Shown here: positions 18,257 to 27,209 of the stretch, piece after piece | Layout of the letters: each line of letters opens with the position of its first letter | Numbering within the stretch: position 1 is the stretch's first letter | Assembly (NCBI RefSeq): GCF_900129745.1 | Contig: NZ_FQWS01000001.1 | Span: 682,001 to 746,000, forward strand | From: Winogradskyella jejuensis | GTDB lineage: Bacteria > Bacteroidota > Bacteroidia > Flavobacteriales > Flavobacteriaceae | Direction: 5' to 3' | DNA: 64,000 nucleotides | Notes under the pieces: generated by a model | Told to the model about the DNA's origin: nothing | The model's input: the letters and a program-made list of their open reading frames with translations, nothing else | Database searches by the model: none | Translations under genes and position numbers: made by a program

Positions 18257-19135
18257 ATGAAAGTTGCCATCTATGGTCAGAATTATGCAAACGAAAACAA
18301 TCAAGTAGCTTTTGAAACCCTTCTTGATGAGCTAAAAGCACATGAAGTTGAGATTTATGTTGAAGCACAATTTTTAAAACTTCAGAAAGAAGTCTTACAC
18401 AACGATTGGTCGTTTGGTATTTTCACATCGCTAGACAATTCTTACGATTTATTAATCAGTATTGGCGGTGATGGTACCATACTAAGAGCTATAACTTATG
18501 TTAAAGATTTAGATATAAATATTGTTGGGATTAATACAGGACGTCTTGGTTTTTTAGCAACTATTCAAACTAACGAAATTAAAGACGCTCTCGCAGAAAT
18601 TCTTAAAGGTGACTATAAAATATCTGAACGCTCTTTACTTTCAGTAGACATAGACCCAGAAAACAAAGATGTAAAGACCACCAATTTCGCACTCAACGAA
18701 ATTACTATTAGTCGTAAAAATACGACTTCGATGATTACTGTAGAAACTCATTTAGACGACGAATATCTAACCTCATATTGGGCAGATGGCCTTATCCTTG
18801 CTACACCAACAGGTTCTACAGGATATTCTCTGAGCTGTGGTGGACCCGTTATCTCACCTGAAGCTAGCAGTTTTGTATTAACCCCAATTGCTCCTCACAA
18901 CCTCAATGCTAGACCATTAGTCATTACCGATAAAACTGATGTAAAATTAAAAGTAAGTGGAAGGGAAAATCAATTTTTACTGTCTTTAGATTCTAGAATC
19001 ATTACACTACCTAATACAGCTACTGTGAGAATCAAAAAAGCTGATTTTAAAATAAAAATGGTAGAACTAAACAGTGAAAGCTTTTTAGATACCTTGAGAA
19101 AAAAAATGCTTTGGGGGGAAGATAGACGTAACTAG
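18257..19135 (+). CDS. nadK: NAD kinase
   Basis: A 292-residue ATP-NAD kinase that makes NADP from NAD. The signature GGDGT is at 70-74, followed by INTGRLGFLAT and PTGSTGYSLSCGGPVISP, all active-site elements of the family. It lies 3 bases after the CBS gene and starts with ATG at 18257. Confidence 0.96.
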   Translation: MKVAIYGQNYANENNQVAFETLLDELKAHEVEIYVEAQFLKLQKEVLHNDWSFGIFTSLDNSYDLLISIGGDGTILRAITYVKDLDINIVGINTGRLGFLATIQTNEIKDALAEILKGDYKISERSLLSVDIDPENKDVKTTNFALNEITISRKNTTSMITVETHLDDEYLTSYWADGLILATPTGSTGYSLSCGGPVISPEASSFVLTPIAPHNLNARPLVITDKTDVKLKVSGRENQFLLSLDSRIITLPNTATVRIKKADFKIKMVELNSESFLDTLRKKMLWGEDRRN

Positions 19136-19184
19136 GCAATAATTCAGCGTAAATACTGTTTTCTGTAAGACAATTTATATCAAA

Positions 19185-19216
19185 TTGTTATAGAGTAATC
19201 TTAATTGTTATATTTG
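19185..19216 (+). promoter_or_regulatory. Promoter for the DUF6089-uppS-bamA group
   Basis: TATATTTG (19209-19216) matches TAnnTTTG and a TTG triplet lies at 19185-19187, 21 bases upstream, close to the usual spacing. It lies 17 bases before the ATG at 19234, so the block from DUF6089 on may be transcribed apart from nadK. Confidence 0.65.
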
Positions 19217-19233
19217 CAAACTTTTAAAAATTT

Positions 19234-19923
19234 ATGAGGTATTTACTGGTATTTTTATTAGCTCTTCTAGTTAGTCAAACATCACACGCTCAAATCTATG
19301 AGTTTGGTATTTTTGCCGGTGGAAGTAATTTCATTGGCGATGTTGGTTCTACAAACTATATCTCTCCAAATCAAGTAGCTTTTGGTGGTATCGTAAAATG
19401 GAATAGAAGCCCTAGACATGCATACAGAGCTTCAATTATTTTTACAAATTTAGAAGCGGTAGATAGTAAATCTGATGACCCAAGACGTAGACAACGAAAT
19501 TATGGCTTTAGAAACGGACTTTTTGAAGCATCTCTAGGTATGGAGTTCACGTTTTTCGATTTTAACCTTCATGATGTATCACTAAAAGGCACTCCATATT
19601 TATACACCGGAATATCTGTAGCCAGGCACGAGAATTTTTTCTTTGATAATAATGGTAGACTCACTTCAGAAAATACAAATAGCTGGGCTTACGGTATTCC
19701 CATGACTTTGGGCTATAAAGTATCTATCAGTCCTCATTTTATTTTAGGTGCCGAAATTGGTGCTAGATACACCTTCTCAGACGAGTTAGATGGCAGTGTG
19801 CCAGATGCAGACTTTAGAGAACAGTTTAGTTTCGGAAATACAAATAGTAATGATTGGTATGTGTTTTCTGGATTTACATTAACTTACACTTTTGGGCAAA
19901 AGCCCTGTTATTGTGACTTTTAA
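19234..19923 (+). CDS. DUF6089-family outer-membrane beta-barrel-like protein
   Basis: A 229-residue protein with a signal peptide (MRYLLVFLLALLVSQTSHAQ) followed by amphipathic strands and a short C-terminal strand ending TLTYTFGQKPCYCDF. The opening IYEFGIFAGGSNFIGDVGSTNYI and the sequence YGFRNGLFEASLGMEF recall the DUF6089 family, a predicted small outer-membrane barrel found before uppS in many Flavobacteriaceae. Its function is unknown; its location beside uppS and bamA suggests an envelope role. Confidence 0.75.
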   Translation: MRYLLVFLLALLVSQTSHAQIYEFGIFAGGSNFIGDVGSTNYISPNQVAFGGIVKWNRSPRHAYRASIIFTNLEAVDSKSDDPRRRQRNYGFRNGLFEASLGMEFTFFDFNLHDVSLKGTPYLYTGISVARHENFFFDNNGRLTSENTNSWAYGIPMTLGYKVSISPHFILGAEIGARYTFSDELDGSVPDADFREQFSFGNTNSNDWYVFSGFTLTYTFGQKPCYCDF

Positions 19924-19924
19924 A

Positions 19925-20665
19925 ATGAGCCTGAGAGACCAATTAGATACCAACAAACTTCCAAACCATATTGCTATAATCATGGATGGTAACGGTCGTT
20001 GGGCTAAACAAAAAGGTCTTATTAGGGTTCTAGGACATGAAAGCGGCACTAAATCTGTTAGAGAAACAGTAGAAGCTTGTGCAGAAATTGGGATTAAGCA
20101 TTTAACGCTTTATGCATTTTCTACAGAAAACTGGAATAGACCAAAACTTGAAGTACAAACTTTGATGAAACTCTTGGTAAAGTCCTTAAAAAAGGAGATA
20201 AAAACACTTCAAGACAACGAAATAAAGCTAACAGCCATTGGATGCCTAAAAGATTTACCTGAAAAGGCCTTTAATGAGCTGCAATATGTTAAAGAAAAAA
20301 CAAAAAATAATGAAAGAATGACATTAACTTTGGCTTTAAGCTACGGTTCTCGTGAAGAACTTGTTAATGTTGTTAAAGAATTATCACTTAAAGTTAAAAA
20401 TAATATAATTTCAGCTGAAACTATTGACGAATCAATTATTAATAAGCATCTTTACACGCAAAATTTGCCAGATGTAGATTTGCTAATTCGCACTAGTGGA
20501 GAACAACGAATTAGCAATTTTTTGTTATGGCAAATTGCGTACGCAGAATTATATTTTACAGATATTTTTTGGCCAGATTTTAAGAAAGAACATCTTGTCG
20601 AAGCCATAAGAGAATATCAAAATAGAGAACGAAGATTTGGAAAAACAAGCGAACAGCTTACTTAA
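19925..20665 (+). CDS. uppS: Isoprenyl transferase (undecaprenyl diphosphate synthase)
   Basis: A 246-residue cis-prenyltransferase making undecaprenyl diphosphate, the lipid carrier for cell-wall synthesis. Asp21 lies in IAIIMDGNGRWAKQKG, and RTSGEQRISNFLLWQIAYAELYF is the second conserved block. The frame is open upstream to 19892, but that stretch overlaps the DUF6089 gene and does not resemble the family; the ATG at 19925 is one base past the previous stop and is the sensible start. Confidence 0.96.
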   Translation: MSLRDQLDTNKLPNHIAIIMDGNGRWAKQKGLIRVLGHESGTKSVRETVEACAEIGIKHLTLYAFSTENWNRPKLEVQTLMKLLVKSLKKEIKTLQDNEIKLTAIGCLKDLPEKAFNELQYVKEKTKNNERMTLTLALSYGSREELVNVVKELSLKVKNNIISAETIDESIINKHLYTQNLPDVDLLIRTSGEQRISNFLLWQIAYAELYFTDIFWPDFKKEHLVEAIREYQNRERRFGKTSEQLT

Positions 20666-23210
20666 AAGCATAAACTCAAAAGCATTGAAGAAATTTTACG
20701 CTTTATTATTATTTATTTTAGTTGCCATCCCTCACAACACCTTCGCTCAGGGTGGCGATAAGTACACCATTAACGAAATTACGGTTACAGGAAACACGGC
20801 TTTTAATGCAAGTACAATAATCACGTATTCTAGACTTAAGAAAGGGCAAGAAGTTTCTATTGGAGGAGATAAGATTGCAGAAGCTGTTAAGAAACTTTGG
20901 AATTCTAATTTATTTAATGATGTTAAGATTTACTTCATAAATATTACTGAAGACAACAAAGTTGATATAGAAATTAATTTATCTGATTTACCAGAATTAA
21001 ACGAAGTTAGAATTGAAGGTGTAAAAAAAGGTAAGAAAGAAGAAATCATTGACGAAAATAACCTAAAACCTAGAGTCAAGGTTACAGAGAATCTAATTAC
21101 TACAACCAGAAACTACCTTACAAATAAATACAAGAAAAAGGGATTTCTTAATGCTAAAGTTAATGTAGTAACTTCTGAAGTTACAAATGACTCTATTGAG
21201 AAGACAAGAGTAAATATGCTTGTAAACATTAATAAGGGTAATAAAGTAAAGATTAAGTCAATTACGTTTAATGGCAATGACAAACTTTCTGATGGAAAGT
21301 TGAGGAAAGCCATGAAAAATACCAAGAAGAAAAACCCAATTCGTTTGTTGAAACGTTCTAAATATGTTGAGGAAGATTACAAGGAAGACTTGGTAAGTTT
21401 AGTAGACAAATACAAAGAGAATGGCTATAGAGATGCTCGAGTTTTGAGAGATTCTATAATTTACAATGACGATAAAACAATCAGCTTAGTTATTGATGTA
21501 GAAGAAGGTGAAAAGTACACTTTTGGAAAAATAGATTTCGTTGGAAATACTGTATATACTGATGAGTTTTTATCTCAAATACTTCGTATTGAAGAAGGTG
21601 ATACATACAATGGTGTAGAATTAAAAAAACGTATTGCTGACGAAGAAAAACCAGATGGTATAGATATTACAAACATATATCAGAACACTGGATACATGTT
21701 TTCTACTATCAATCCTGTAGAAGTAAGTGCAGATGGAAACGTTATTGATTTAGAAATAAGAATAACTGAAGGTAAGCCGGCATACTTCAATAGCGTAACT
21801 GTAAAAGGAAACGACATTACAAACGATCATGTTATCTACAGAGAAATTCGTACGCGTCCAGGAGAATTATACAGTAGAGCAAATATTATTCGTACGATTA
21901 GAGAACTTGGTCAATTAGGTTTCTTTAATGCGCAAGCTATTGTTCCAGACATTAAAAATCCTAATCCAGTAGATGGTACTCTAGATATTGAATATACTGT
22001 TGAAGAACAAGGTTCTAGCCAAATAGAATTACAAGGTGGCTACGGCGGTGGTGGCTTTATTGGTACTTTAGGATTATCTTTCAATAATTTCTCTTTAAGA
22101 AACATTCTTAATGGCGAAGCTTACAAACCAGTACCAAGAGGTGATGGACAGAGTTTAGCGCTTAGACTTCAAGCAAGTCAGTTTTTCCAAACCTACAGCT
22201 TTTCATTTAGTGAGCCTTGGTTAAATGGTAGAAAACCATTTCAATTGTCCACTTCAATATCTCACTCTAGACAATTCTTGTTCGACCCTCAAACAAGACG
22301 AGCAGATAGAAGTAGACGATTTAATATTACAGGGATAACATTTGGTATTTCTACAAGATTAAAAGAGCCTGATGACTATTTCTTATTTTCTCAAGCATTG
22401 AGTTACCAACATTACGATTTACAAAACTATAATACTGGGTTATTTACATTTGGTGATGGTTCGTCAAACAACTTATCTTATACAATAGGATTGACTCGTA
22501 ACAATACTTACAACGATCCTATCTATCCAACTGGTGGTTCTAATTTCGCTGTTTCTGCTAAGTTGTCTCTACCATACTCCCTATTCAATGGTGTTGATTA
22601 TAAAGCTTTAAAAGAAGAACGTGACGGTTTAGATCCTGTTGCAGACATTGATCGTATTGGACAAATTGACCAAGAACGCTTTAAGTGGTTAGAGTTTTAC
22701 AAGGTTAAATTTAAGGCAGACTGGTACGCAGAAGTTGCAAAAAAACTTGTGTTAAGACCAAGTGTAGAGTTTGGTTTCTTAGGAGCGTATAATAACGATA
22801 GAGGTGTTATTCCTTTTGAGCGTTTCTTCCTTGGTGGAGATGGACTTGGTAACTTTGCCCTTGACGGTAGAGAAGTTATTCAGTTAAGAGGTTACCCAAA
22901 CCAATCTTTATCTTCACAAGATGGTGGATCTATCTATAATAAATTTTCATTAGAGCTAAGATATCCTATAACCTTAGGACAAGGTGCTAAAATATATGCG
23001 TTATCGTTCTTAGAAGGTGGTGCTTCGGTCAATAGCTTTAGAGATTTTAACCCATTTGACTTACAACGTTCTGCAGGAGTTGGTGTAAGGATTTTTATGC
23101 CAGCCTTTGGATTATTAGGTATTGATTTTGGTCATGGTTTCGACCCACTTCCTGGTCTGTCTCAGAAAAATGGGTGGGAAACTCACTTTATTATTGGACA
23201 ACAATTTTAA
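20637..23210 (+). CDS. bamA: Outer membrane protein assembly factor BamA
   Basis: An 857-residue Omp85-family protein. Residues up to about 38 form the signal peptide (KKFYALLLFILVAIPHNTFAQ). POTRA domains follow (about residues 40-450, with repeated VTGN/VEGV-like strand starts), and the rest is a 16-strand barrel ending in IIGQQF, an aromatic end as required for assembly. No ATG is available in-frame near the start: translation could begin at TTG 20637, overlapping uppS by 29 bases, or at TTG 20685, which gives a cleaner signal peptide and no overlap. It is the core of the outer-membrane protein insertion machine. Confidence 0.95.
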   Translation: MEKQANSLLKSINSKALKKFYALLLFILVAIPHNTFAQGGDKYTINEITVTGNTAFNASTIITYSRLKKGQEVSIGGDKIAEAVKKLWNSNLFNDVKIYFINITEDNKVDIEINLSDLPELNEVRIEGVKKGKKEEIIDENNLKPRVKVTENLITTTRNYLTNKYKKKGFLNAKVNVVTSEVTNDSIEKTRVNMLVNINKGNKVKIKSITFNGNDKLSDGKLRKAMKNTKKKNPIRLLKRSKYVEEDYKEDLVSLVDKYKENGYRDARVLRDSIIYNDDKTISLVIDVEEGEKYTFGKIDFVGNTVYTDEFLSQILRIEEGDTYNGVELKKRIADEEKPDGIDITNIYQNTGYMFSTINPVEVSADGNVIDLEIRITEGKPAYFNSVTVKGNDITNDHVIYREIRTRPGELYSRANIIRTIRELGQLGFFNAQAIVPDIKNPNPVDGTLDIEYTVEEQGSSQIELQGGYGGGGFIGTLGLSFNNFSLRNILNGEAYKPVPRGDGQSLALRLQASQFFQTYSFSFSEPWLNGRKPFQLSTSISHSRQFLFDPQTRRADRSRRFNITGITFGISTRLKEPDDYFLFSQALSYQHYDLQNYNTGLFTFGDGSSNNLSYTIGLTRNNTYNDPIYPTGGSNFAVSAKLSLPYSLFNGVDYKALKEERDGLDPVADIDRIGQIDQERFKWLEFYKVKFKADWYAEVAKKLVLRPSVEFGFLGAYNNDRGVIPFERFFLGGDGLGNFALDGREVIQLRGYPNQSLSSQDGGSIYNKFSLELRYPITLGQGAKIYALSFLEGGASVNSFRDFNPFDLQRSAGVGVRIFMPAFGLLGIDFGHGFDPLPGLSQKNGWETHFIIGQQF

Positions 23211-23362
23211 GTTTGGCACGATATTTTCTAACTGCTTAATAACATTTCATACTGGTGTTAAAATTTTTAAGAATATATTTCGTTTATTTGAAGTATTACT
23301 ACCATTATTTAACTATGGAAGTACACAAAACGACGGAATTGAATAAATTAAAATATAAACCC

Positions 23363-24460
23363 ATGAAATTTAAAGTTCTTTACATATTGGCTATCGTTGG
23401 TTTTATGAGCCTTAATGCTCAAACGGTACGAGGTGCAAGAATTGGATATATAGATACAGAGTACATTCTTGAGAATGTTCCAGATTATCAAGAAGCGAAT
23501 GCGCAATTAGAGTCTAAGCTTACCAAATGGAAATCTGAAATTGAAAAGAAACTTGCAGATATAGAAACAAAGAAAAAAGCTTTAGAGAACGAGAAAGTAC
23601 TTCTAACAAAAGAACTTTATGAAGAGCGATTAGAAGACATTTCTTTTGAAGAAGCTGAGATTCTAGATTATCAGCAAAAGCGTTTTGGTCCACGTGGTGA
23701 TATGGTAATTCAACGTACACAGTTAATGCAGCCCGTTCAAGACCAAATTTGGGCAGCAGTAAAAGAAATTGCTGAAAACAAAAAATACGATTTTGTATTT
23801 GATAAGAATGCGGATTTTTTAATGCTATACTCGGCAGAACGTTTTGATATTAGTGAGCAAGTATTAAGAATAATCACTAGAGCATCCTCTAGAGAACAAG
23901 CAAAAACTAAGAAAGAGCGCAAAGCTCTCGAAAAAGAAGAAGCTATCCCAGAGGTTAATAGTACTAAAGATGAAAGAGCAAAAGCATTAGAAGAACGTAA
24001 AGCGCAACGTACAGCAGAATTAGAACAAAAGCGTTTAGACCGCGAGAAGGCATTAGAAGAAAGACGTCAAAAACAAAAAGAAGCGAGAGAAGCTAAAAAG
24101 AAAGAAGCAGAAGCAAGACGTAAAAAAGCTGCTGAAGCGAGAGAAAAGAGAGCAAATCCAGATAAAGCTGAAGCTGAGAAAACGTCTGATACCACGGCTA
24201 GTAAAATGGCTTCATCGACACTAGAAAAAGGTAAAGCTGCTGTAAAGTCTGACTCAACAAAAACAAAAACGCCAAAAGAGCTTCAAGAAGAAAAAAGACA
24301 AAAAGCTTTAAAAGAAAGAGAAGCTAGAAAAAAAGCGTTAGAAGAACGTAAAAAGAAAATATTAGAAGAACGTAAAAAAGCTAGAGAAGAGCGCTTAAAA
24401 CAATTGAGAAAAAACGATTCTATTCGTAAAGCAAAAGCGAAAGAAAAGGAAGATAATTAA
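23363..24460 (+). CDS. OmpH/Skp-family periplasmic chaperone with long charged tail
   Basis: A 365-residue protein. A signal peptide (MKFKVLYILAIVGFMSLNAQ) is followed by an OmpH/Skp domain (about 25-175, with ARIGYIDTEYILENVPDYQEANAQLESK). A further ~180 residues are almost only K, E, R and A, with EERKKKILEERKKA-type heptads, a probable long coiled coil. Skp-like chaperones carry unfolded outer-membrane proteins to BamA. The frame is open 36 codons further up, but the ATG at 23363 gives the signal peptide. The charged tail is about double the usual length of the family. Confidence 0.88.
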   Translation: MKFKVLYILAIVGFMSLNAQTVRGARIGYIDTEYILENVPDYQEANAQLESKLTKWKSEIEKKLADIETKKKALENEKVLLTKELYEERLEDISFEEAEILDYQQKRFGPRGDMVIQRTQLMQPVQDQIWAAVKEIAENKKYDFVFDKNADFLMLYSAERFDISEQVLRIITRASSREQAKTKKERKALEKEEAIPEVNSTKDERAKALEERKAQRTAELEQKRLDREKALEERRQKQKEAREAKKKEAEARRKKAAEAREKRANPDKAEAEKTSDTTASKMASSTLEKGKAAVKSDSTKTKTPKELQEEKRQKALKEREARKKALEERKKKILEERKKAREERLKQLRKNDSIRKAKAKEKEDN

Positions 24461-24498
24461 TATACAATAAGTAAAAACACGTAAACAATAAATTAAAA

Positions 24499-25011
24499 AT
24501 GAGAAGATTGAAAACATTACTATTAGCAATAACACTTTTTGTTGGTGGTATAAGTATGGCAAATGCACAAGCTAAAGTTGCACATGTTAACACACAGGAA
24601 ATCCTAAAAACTTTTCCGGAGTATTTAGCTGCTCAGGAACAAGCAAAGAAGATTGGTGAAAGCATGAGAGCTACTGACGAGAAGCAGTTTAACGATATGG
24701 TAAAAACCTTAGAAGAAACTGCAGCTAGATACCAAAAAGAAGCTCCTACACAAACAGACCAAAAGAACGACGAACGTATAAAAGAAGTTGAAAAAATGCG
24801 TAATAGTATTGCTGAATTCCAACAGACATCTCAATACAATAGAGAAAAAGCGCAGTTTGAAAAAATGGCTCCTAGTCAGAAGAAAGTAATGGAAGCTATT
24901 AATAAAGTAGCTAACACTTTAGGTTATGAGTATGTGCTAGACAGAGCTGCATTAGTTGTAGCAAACGGTAAAGACATTACTGCTGAAGTTAAAAAAGAAT
25001 TAGGTTACTAA
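24499..25011 (+). CDS. OmpH/Skp-family periplasmic chaperone
   Basis: A 170-residue protein of normal Skp length: signal peptide (about 1-24, ending SMANAQ), then AKVAHVNTQEILKTFPEYLAAQEQAKKIG, a long helical arm with many K/E/Q, and a C-terminal ALVVANGKDITAEVKKELGY that matches the family's last strand. It is the second of two OmpH genes downstream of bamA; the short spacing of 38 bases suggests one transcript. A terminator follows. Confidence 0.92.
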   Translation: MRRLKTLLLAITLFVGGISMANAQAKVAHVNTQEILKTFPEYLAAQEQAKKIGESMRATDEKQFNDMVKTLEETAARYQKEAPTQTDQKNDERIKEVEKMRNSIAEFQQTSQYNREKAQFEKMAPSQKKVMEAINKVANTLGYEYVLDRAALVVANGKDITAEVKKELGY

Positions 25012-25037
25012 TCTTTGTTTTAATAAAATATAATTTA

Positions 25038-25063
25038 AAAGCCGCTTATTAAAAGCGGCTTTT
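25038..25063 (+). terminator. Intrinsic terminator after ompH, fused to murI promoter
   Basis: AAAGCCGCTT (25038-25047) pairs perfectly with AAGCGGCTTT (25053-25062), 5-base loop, followed by a T-run. The T-run runs straight into the murI -7 box, see next entry. Confidence 0.88.
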
Positions 25064-25071
25064 TATTTTTG
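25064..25071 (+). promoter_or_regulatory. -7 promoter box (TATTTTTG) for murI, 5 bases before its ATG
   Basis: TATTTTTG directly continues the terminator T-tract and ends 5 bases before the murI ATG. If it is used, the murI mRNA would be leaderless or nearly so. No TTG lies at ideal -33 spacing because the hairpin occupies that site. Confidence 0.45.
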
Positions 25072-25076
25072 TAACT

Positions 25077-25856
25077 ATGAGTAATCGACCCATTGGTATT
25101 TTTGATTCTGGTATTGGAGGCACATCCATTTTTAAAGAAATTCATGAGCTTTTACCTTATGAAGACATTATATACCTAGCTGATAGTGCTAATGCACCTT
25201 ACGGTAATAAATCTGAAGAAGAGATATTAAAACTCAGTATTAAGAACACTGAATTACTCATAAACAAAGACTGTAAATTGATTGTTGTTGCTTGTAATAC
25301 TGCAACAACAAATGCAATAAATTACCTTCGTAAAAACTATGATATTCCTTTTATTGGTATAGAACCCGCTATAAAGCCAGCTTCTCTAAATAGTATATCT
25401 AAATCTATTGGCATATTAGCTACAAAAGGTACACTAAGTAGTGCATTGTTTCATAAAACATCAGATTTGTATGCCAAAGACGTTACTATTATTGAGCGTA
25501 TTGGAGAAGGTTTAGTTCCTCTAATTGAAGCCGGCAAGCTAAACTCTGATGAGACAAGAGAACTTTTAAAAGAATTTATCACACCAATGATAAAAGCCAA
25601 TATCGATTATTTGGTATTAGGTTGTACCCACTATCCTTATCTTATACCACAATTAAAAGAGCTTTTGCCTGAACATGTAAAAATCATAGATTCTGGTCTT
25701 GCTGTAGCAAGACAGACTCAAGCCATATTAAAAGAGAAACAACTCTTAAATATTGGTAATAATCCGCCTGAAATATGTTTTTTCACAAATGGCAATACAG
25801 AAGTACTAAATACGATTATTAACCACCAATTTTCTGTAAGATATCTTAACTTTTAG
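25077..25856 (+). CDS. murI: Glutamate racemase
   Basis: A 259-residue racemase producing D-glutamate for peptidoglycan. The two catalytic cysteines are visible: Cys73 in VACNTATTNA and Cys183 in LGCTHYPYL, together with the N-terminal IGIFDSGIGGTSIF. It is the last gene of the + strand envelope block and is convergent with the gamma-carbonic anhydrase gene, 80 bases further on, where I see no clear terminator. Confidence 0.96.
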   Translation: MSNRPIGIFDSGIGGTSIFKEIHELLPYEDIIYLADSANAPYGNKSEEEILKLSIKNTELLINKDCKLIVVACNTATTNAINYLRKNYDIPFIGIEPAIKPASLNSISKSIGILATKGTLSSALFHKTSDLYAKDVTIIERIGEGLVPLIEAGKLNSDETRELLKEFITPMIKANIDYLVLGCTHYPYLIPQLKELLPEHVKIIDSGLAVARQTQAILKEKQLLNIGNNPPEICFFTNGNTEVLNTIINHQFSVRYLNF

Positions 25857-25936
25857 TAAAGAAGAAATTGAACTTTATATTTTAATACTAACCCCATAAT
25901 CCAAGCACGCTTTTTGCATTTCAAAAAAACTTGAAA

Positions 25937-26452
25937 TTATTCCTTAAACCAACTGGAATACTTCACATAATTATTGGCTATTCTGTCAATTTCTCCTGAC
26001 ACGAGTTCTTGGCTAACCACTTTCACCTTTTTTGCGGGGACTCCAGCATAAACACTACCAGATTCAACTATGGTATTTTTAGTAACCACAGCACCAGCAG
26101 CAACGATACTATTGCTTTCAATAATACAATCGTCCATAACAATGCTTCCCATACCAATAAGCACATTGTCTTTAATAGTACAACCATGAACAATGGCATT
26201 ATGCCCAATTGATACATTGTTACCTATAGTTGTTGGAGATTTTTGGTATGTGGCATGGATAACAGCGCCATCTTGTACATTGACTTTATTCCCCATTTTT
26301 ATAAAATGCACATCACCTCGTATAACAGTATTGAACCAAACGCTACACTGCTTACCCATTGATACTTCGCCTACAATAGTTGCATTTTCTGCAACATAGC
26401 AATCTTCGGGGATTTCAGGATGTTTACCGTTAACTGATTTTATAATTGGCAT
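25937..26452 (-). CDS. Gamma-carbonic anhydrase-like hexapeptide protein
   Basis: A 171-residue left-handed beta-helix protein: repeated I/V-x-x-x-x-x hexapeptides throughout and the three metal-site histidine contexts (INPUT-like GDVHFIKMGN, AVIHATYQKSPT, SIGHNAIVHGC). The family includes true gamma-carbonic anhydrases and many catalytically weak relatives, so zinc-dependent CO2 hydration is plausible but not proven. It follows the response-regulator gene by 11 bases, so it is probably in the same transcript as the two-component pair. Confidence 0.85.
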   Translation of the reverse strand: MPIIKSVNGKHPEIPEDCYVAENATIVGEVSMGKQCSVWFNTVIRGDVHFIKMGNKVNVQDGAVIHATYQKSPTTIGNNVSIGHNAIVHGCTIKDNVLIGMGSIVMDDCIIESNSIVAAGAVVTKNTIVESGSVYAGVPAKKVKVVSQELVSGEIDRIANNYVKYSSWFKE

Positions 26453-26463
26453 GATATAATATA

Positions 26464-27198
26464 TTATTTAAAATAAGATAGTAATTCCGCTTTTTTAGAA
26501 GCTGATACCATAATCTCTTTTCCGTTACTCAAGACTATACTCCCGCCTTTACCCTTAAGATACTTTACAATCTCATCTACATTAACTAAATAGCTTTTAT
26601 GCACTCGAGCAAAATTTGCTTCTCCTAAAGCTTCTTCAATATATTTTAGGGTCTTACTCACTAATTTTTTTTTATTGTCTTTAAGGTATATCTCTGTATA
26701 GTTATCGTCGGCCTTGCAATACAAAATATTATTTGTTTCTAAAACTTCAAAACCGTTCTGCTGAGGAATAGTAATCTTACCTTCTACGCTATTGGTCTTT
26801 GCTACTAATACTTGGTCTTGCAGAGCGTCTTCTTTTGCATGTATTTCGGTAACATAATCAACAGCTTTAATAAGCTCATCTATGGATATAGGTTTCATTA
26901 AGTAATAAGCTGCATGTGCATTGAGTGCATCTATAGCATAATGATTGTATGCCGTTACAAATATGGTTTGAAAATCTATATCACCAACTTTATCTAGCAA
27001 ATCAAAAGCATTGCCGTAGGGCATTTCTACATCTAGAAATACCACGTCTAAATTGTTATTACGAATTAGAACTAACGCTTCATTCACGTTCTCTGCTTCA
27101 CCCAAAACGGTAATGTTAGGACAGTACTTAGCTAAGTAGTTTTTTAGAATATCTCTACTTGTCTTTTCGTCTTCGACGATTATGGCGTTTAACTTCAT
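26464..27198 (-). CDS. LytTR-family response regulator
   Basis: A 244-residue response regulator. The receiver domain (1-120) has D56 as the phosphorylation site in VVFLDVEMP, with the acidic pair ED at 9-11. The output domain (about 135-244) is LytTR, with NILYCKADDNYTEIYLKDNKK and FARVHKSYLVNVDEIVKY. LytTR proteins bind paired direct repeats near promoters. It is encoded directly after the LytS-type kinase and should be its partner. Its targets cannot be named. Confidence 0.93.
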   Translation of the reverse strand: MKLNAIIVEDEKTSRDILKNYLAKYCPNITVLGEAENVNEALVLIRNNNLDVVFLDVEMPYGNAFDLLDKVGDIDFQTIFVTAYNHYAIDALNAHAAYYLMKPISIDELIKAVDYVTEIHAKEDALQDQVLVAKTNSVEGKITIPQQNGFEVLETNNILYCKADDNYTEIYLKDNKKKLVSKTLKYIEEALGEANFARVHKSYLVNVDEIVKYLKGKGGSIVLSNGKEIMVSASKKAELLSYFK

Positions 27199-27209
27199 TG
27201 ATTTACTTT

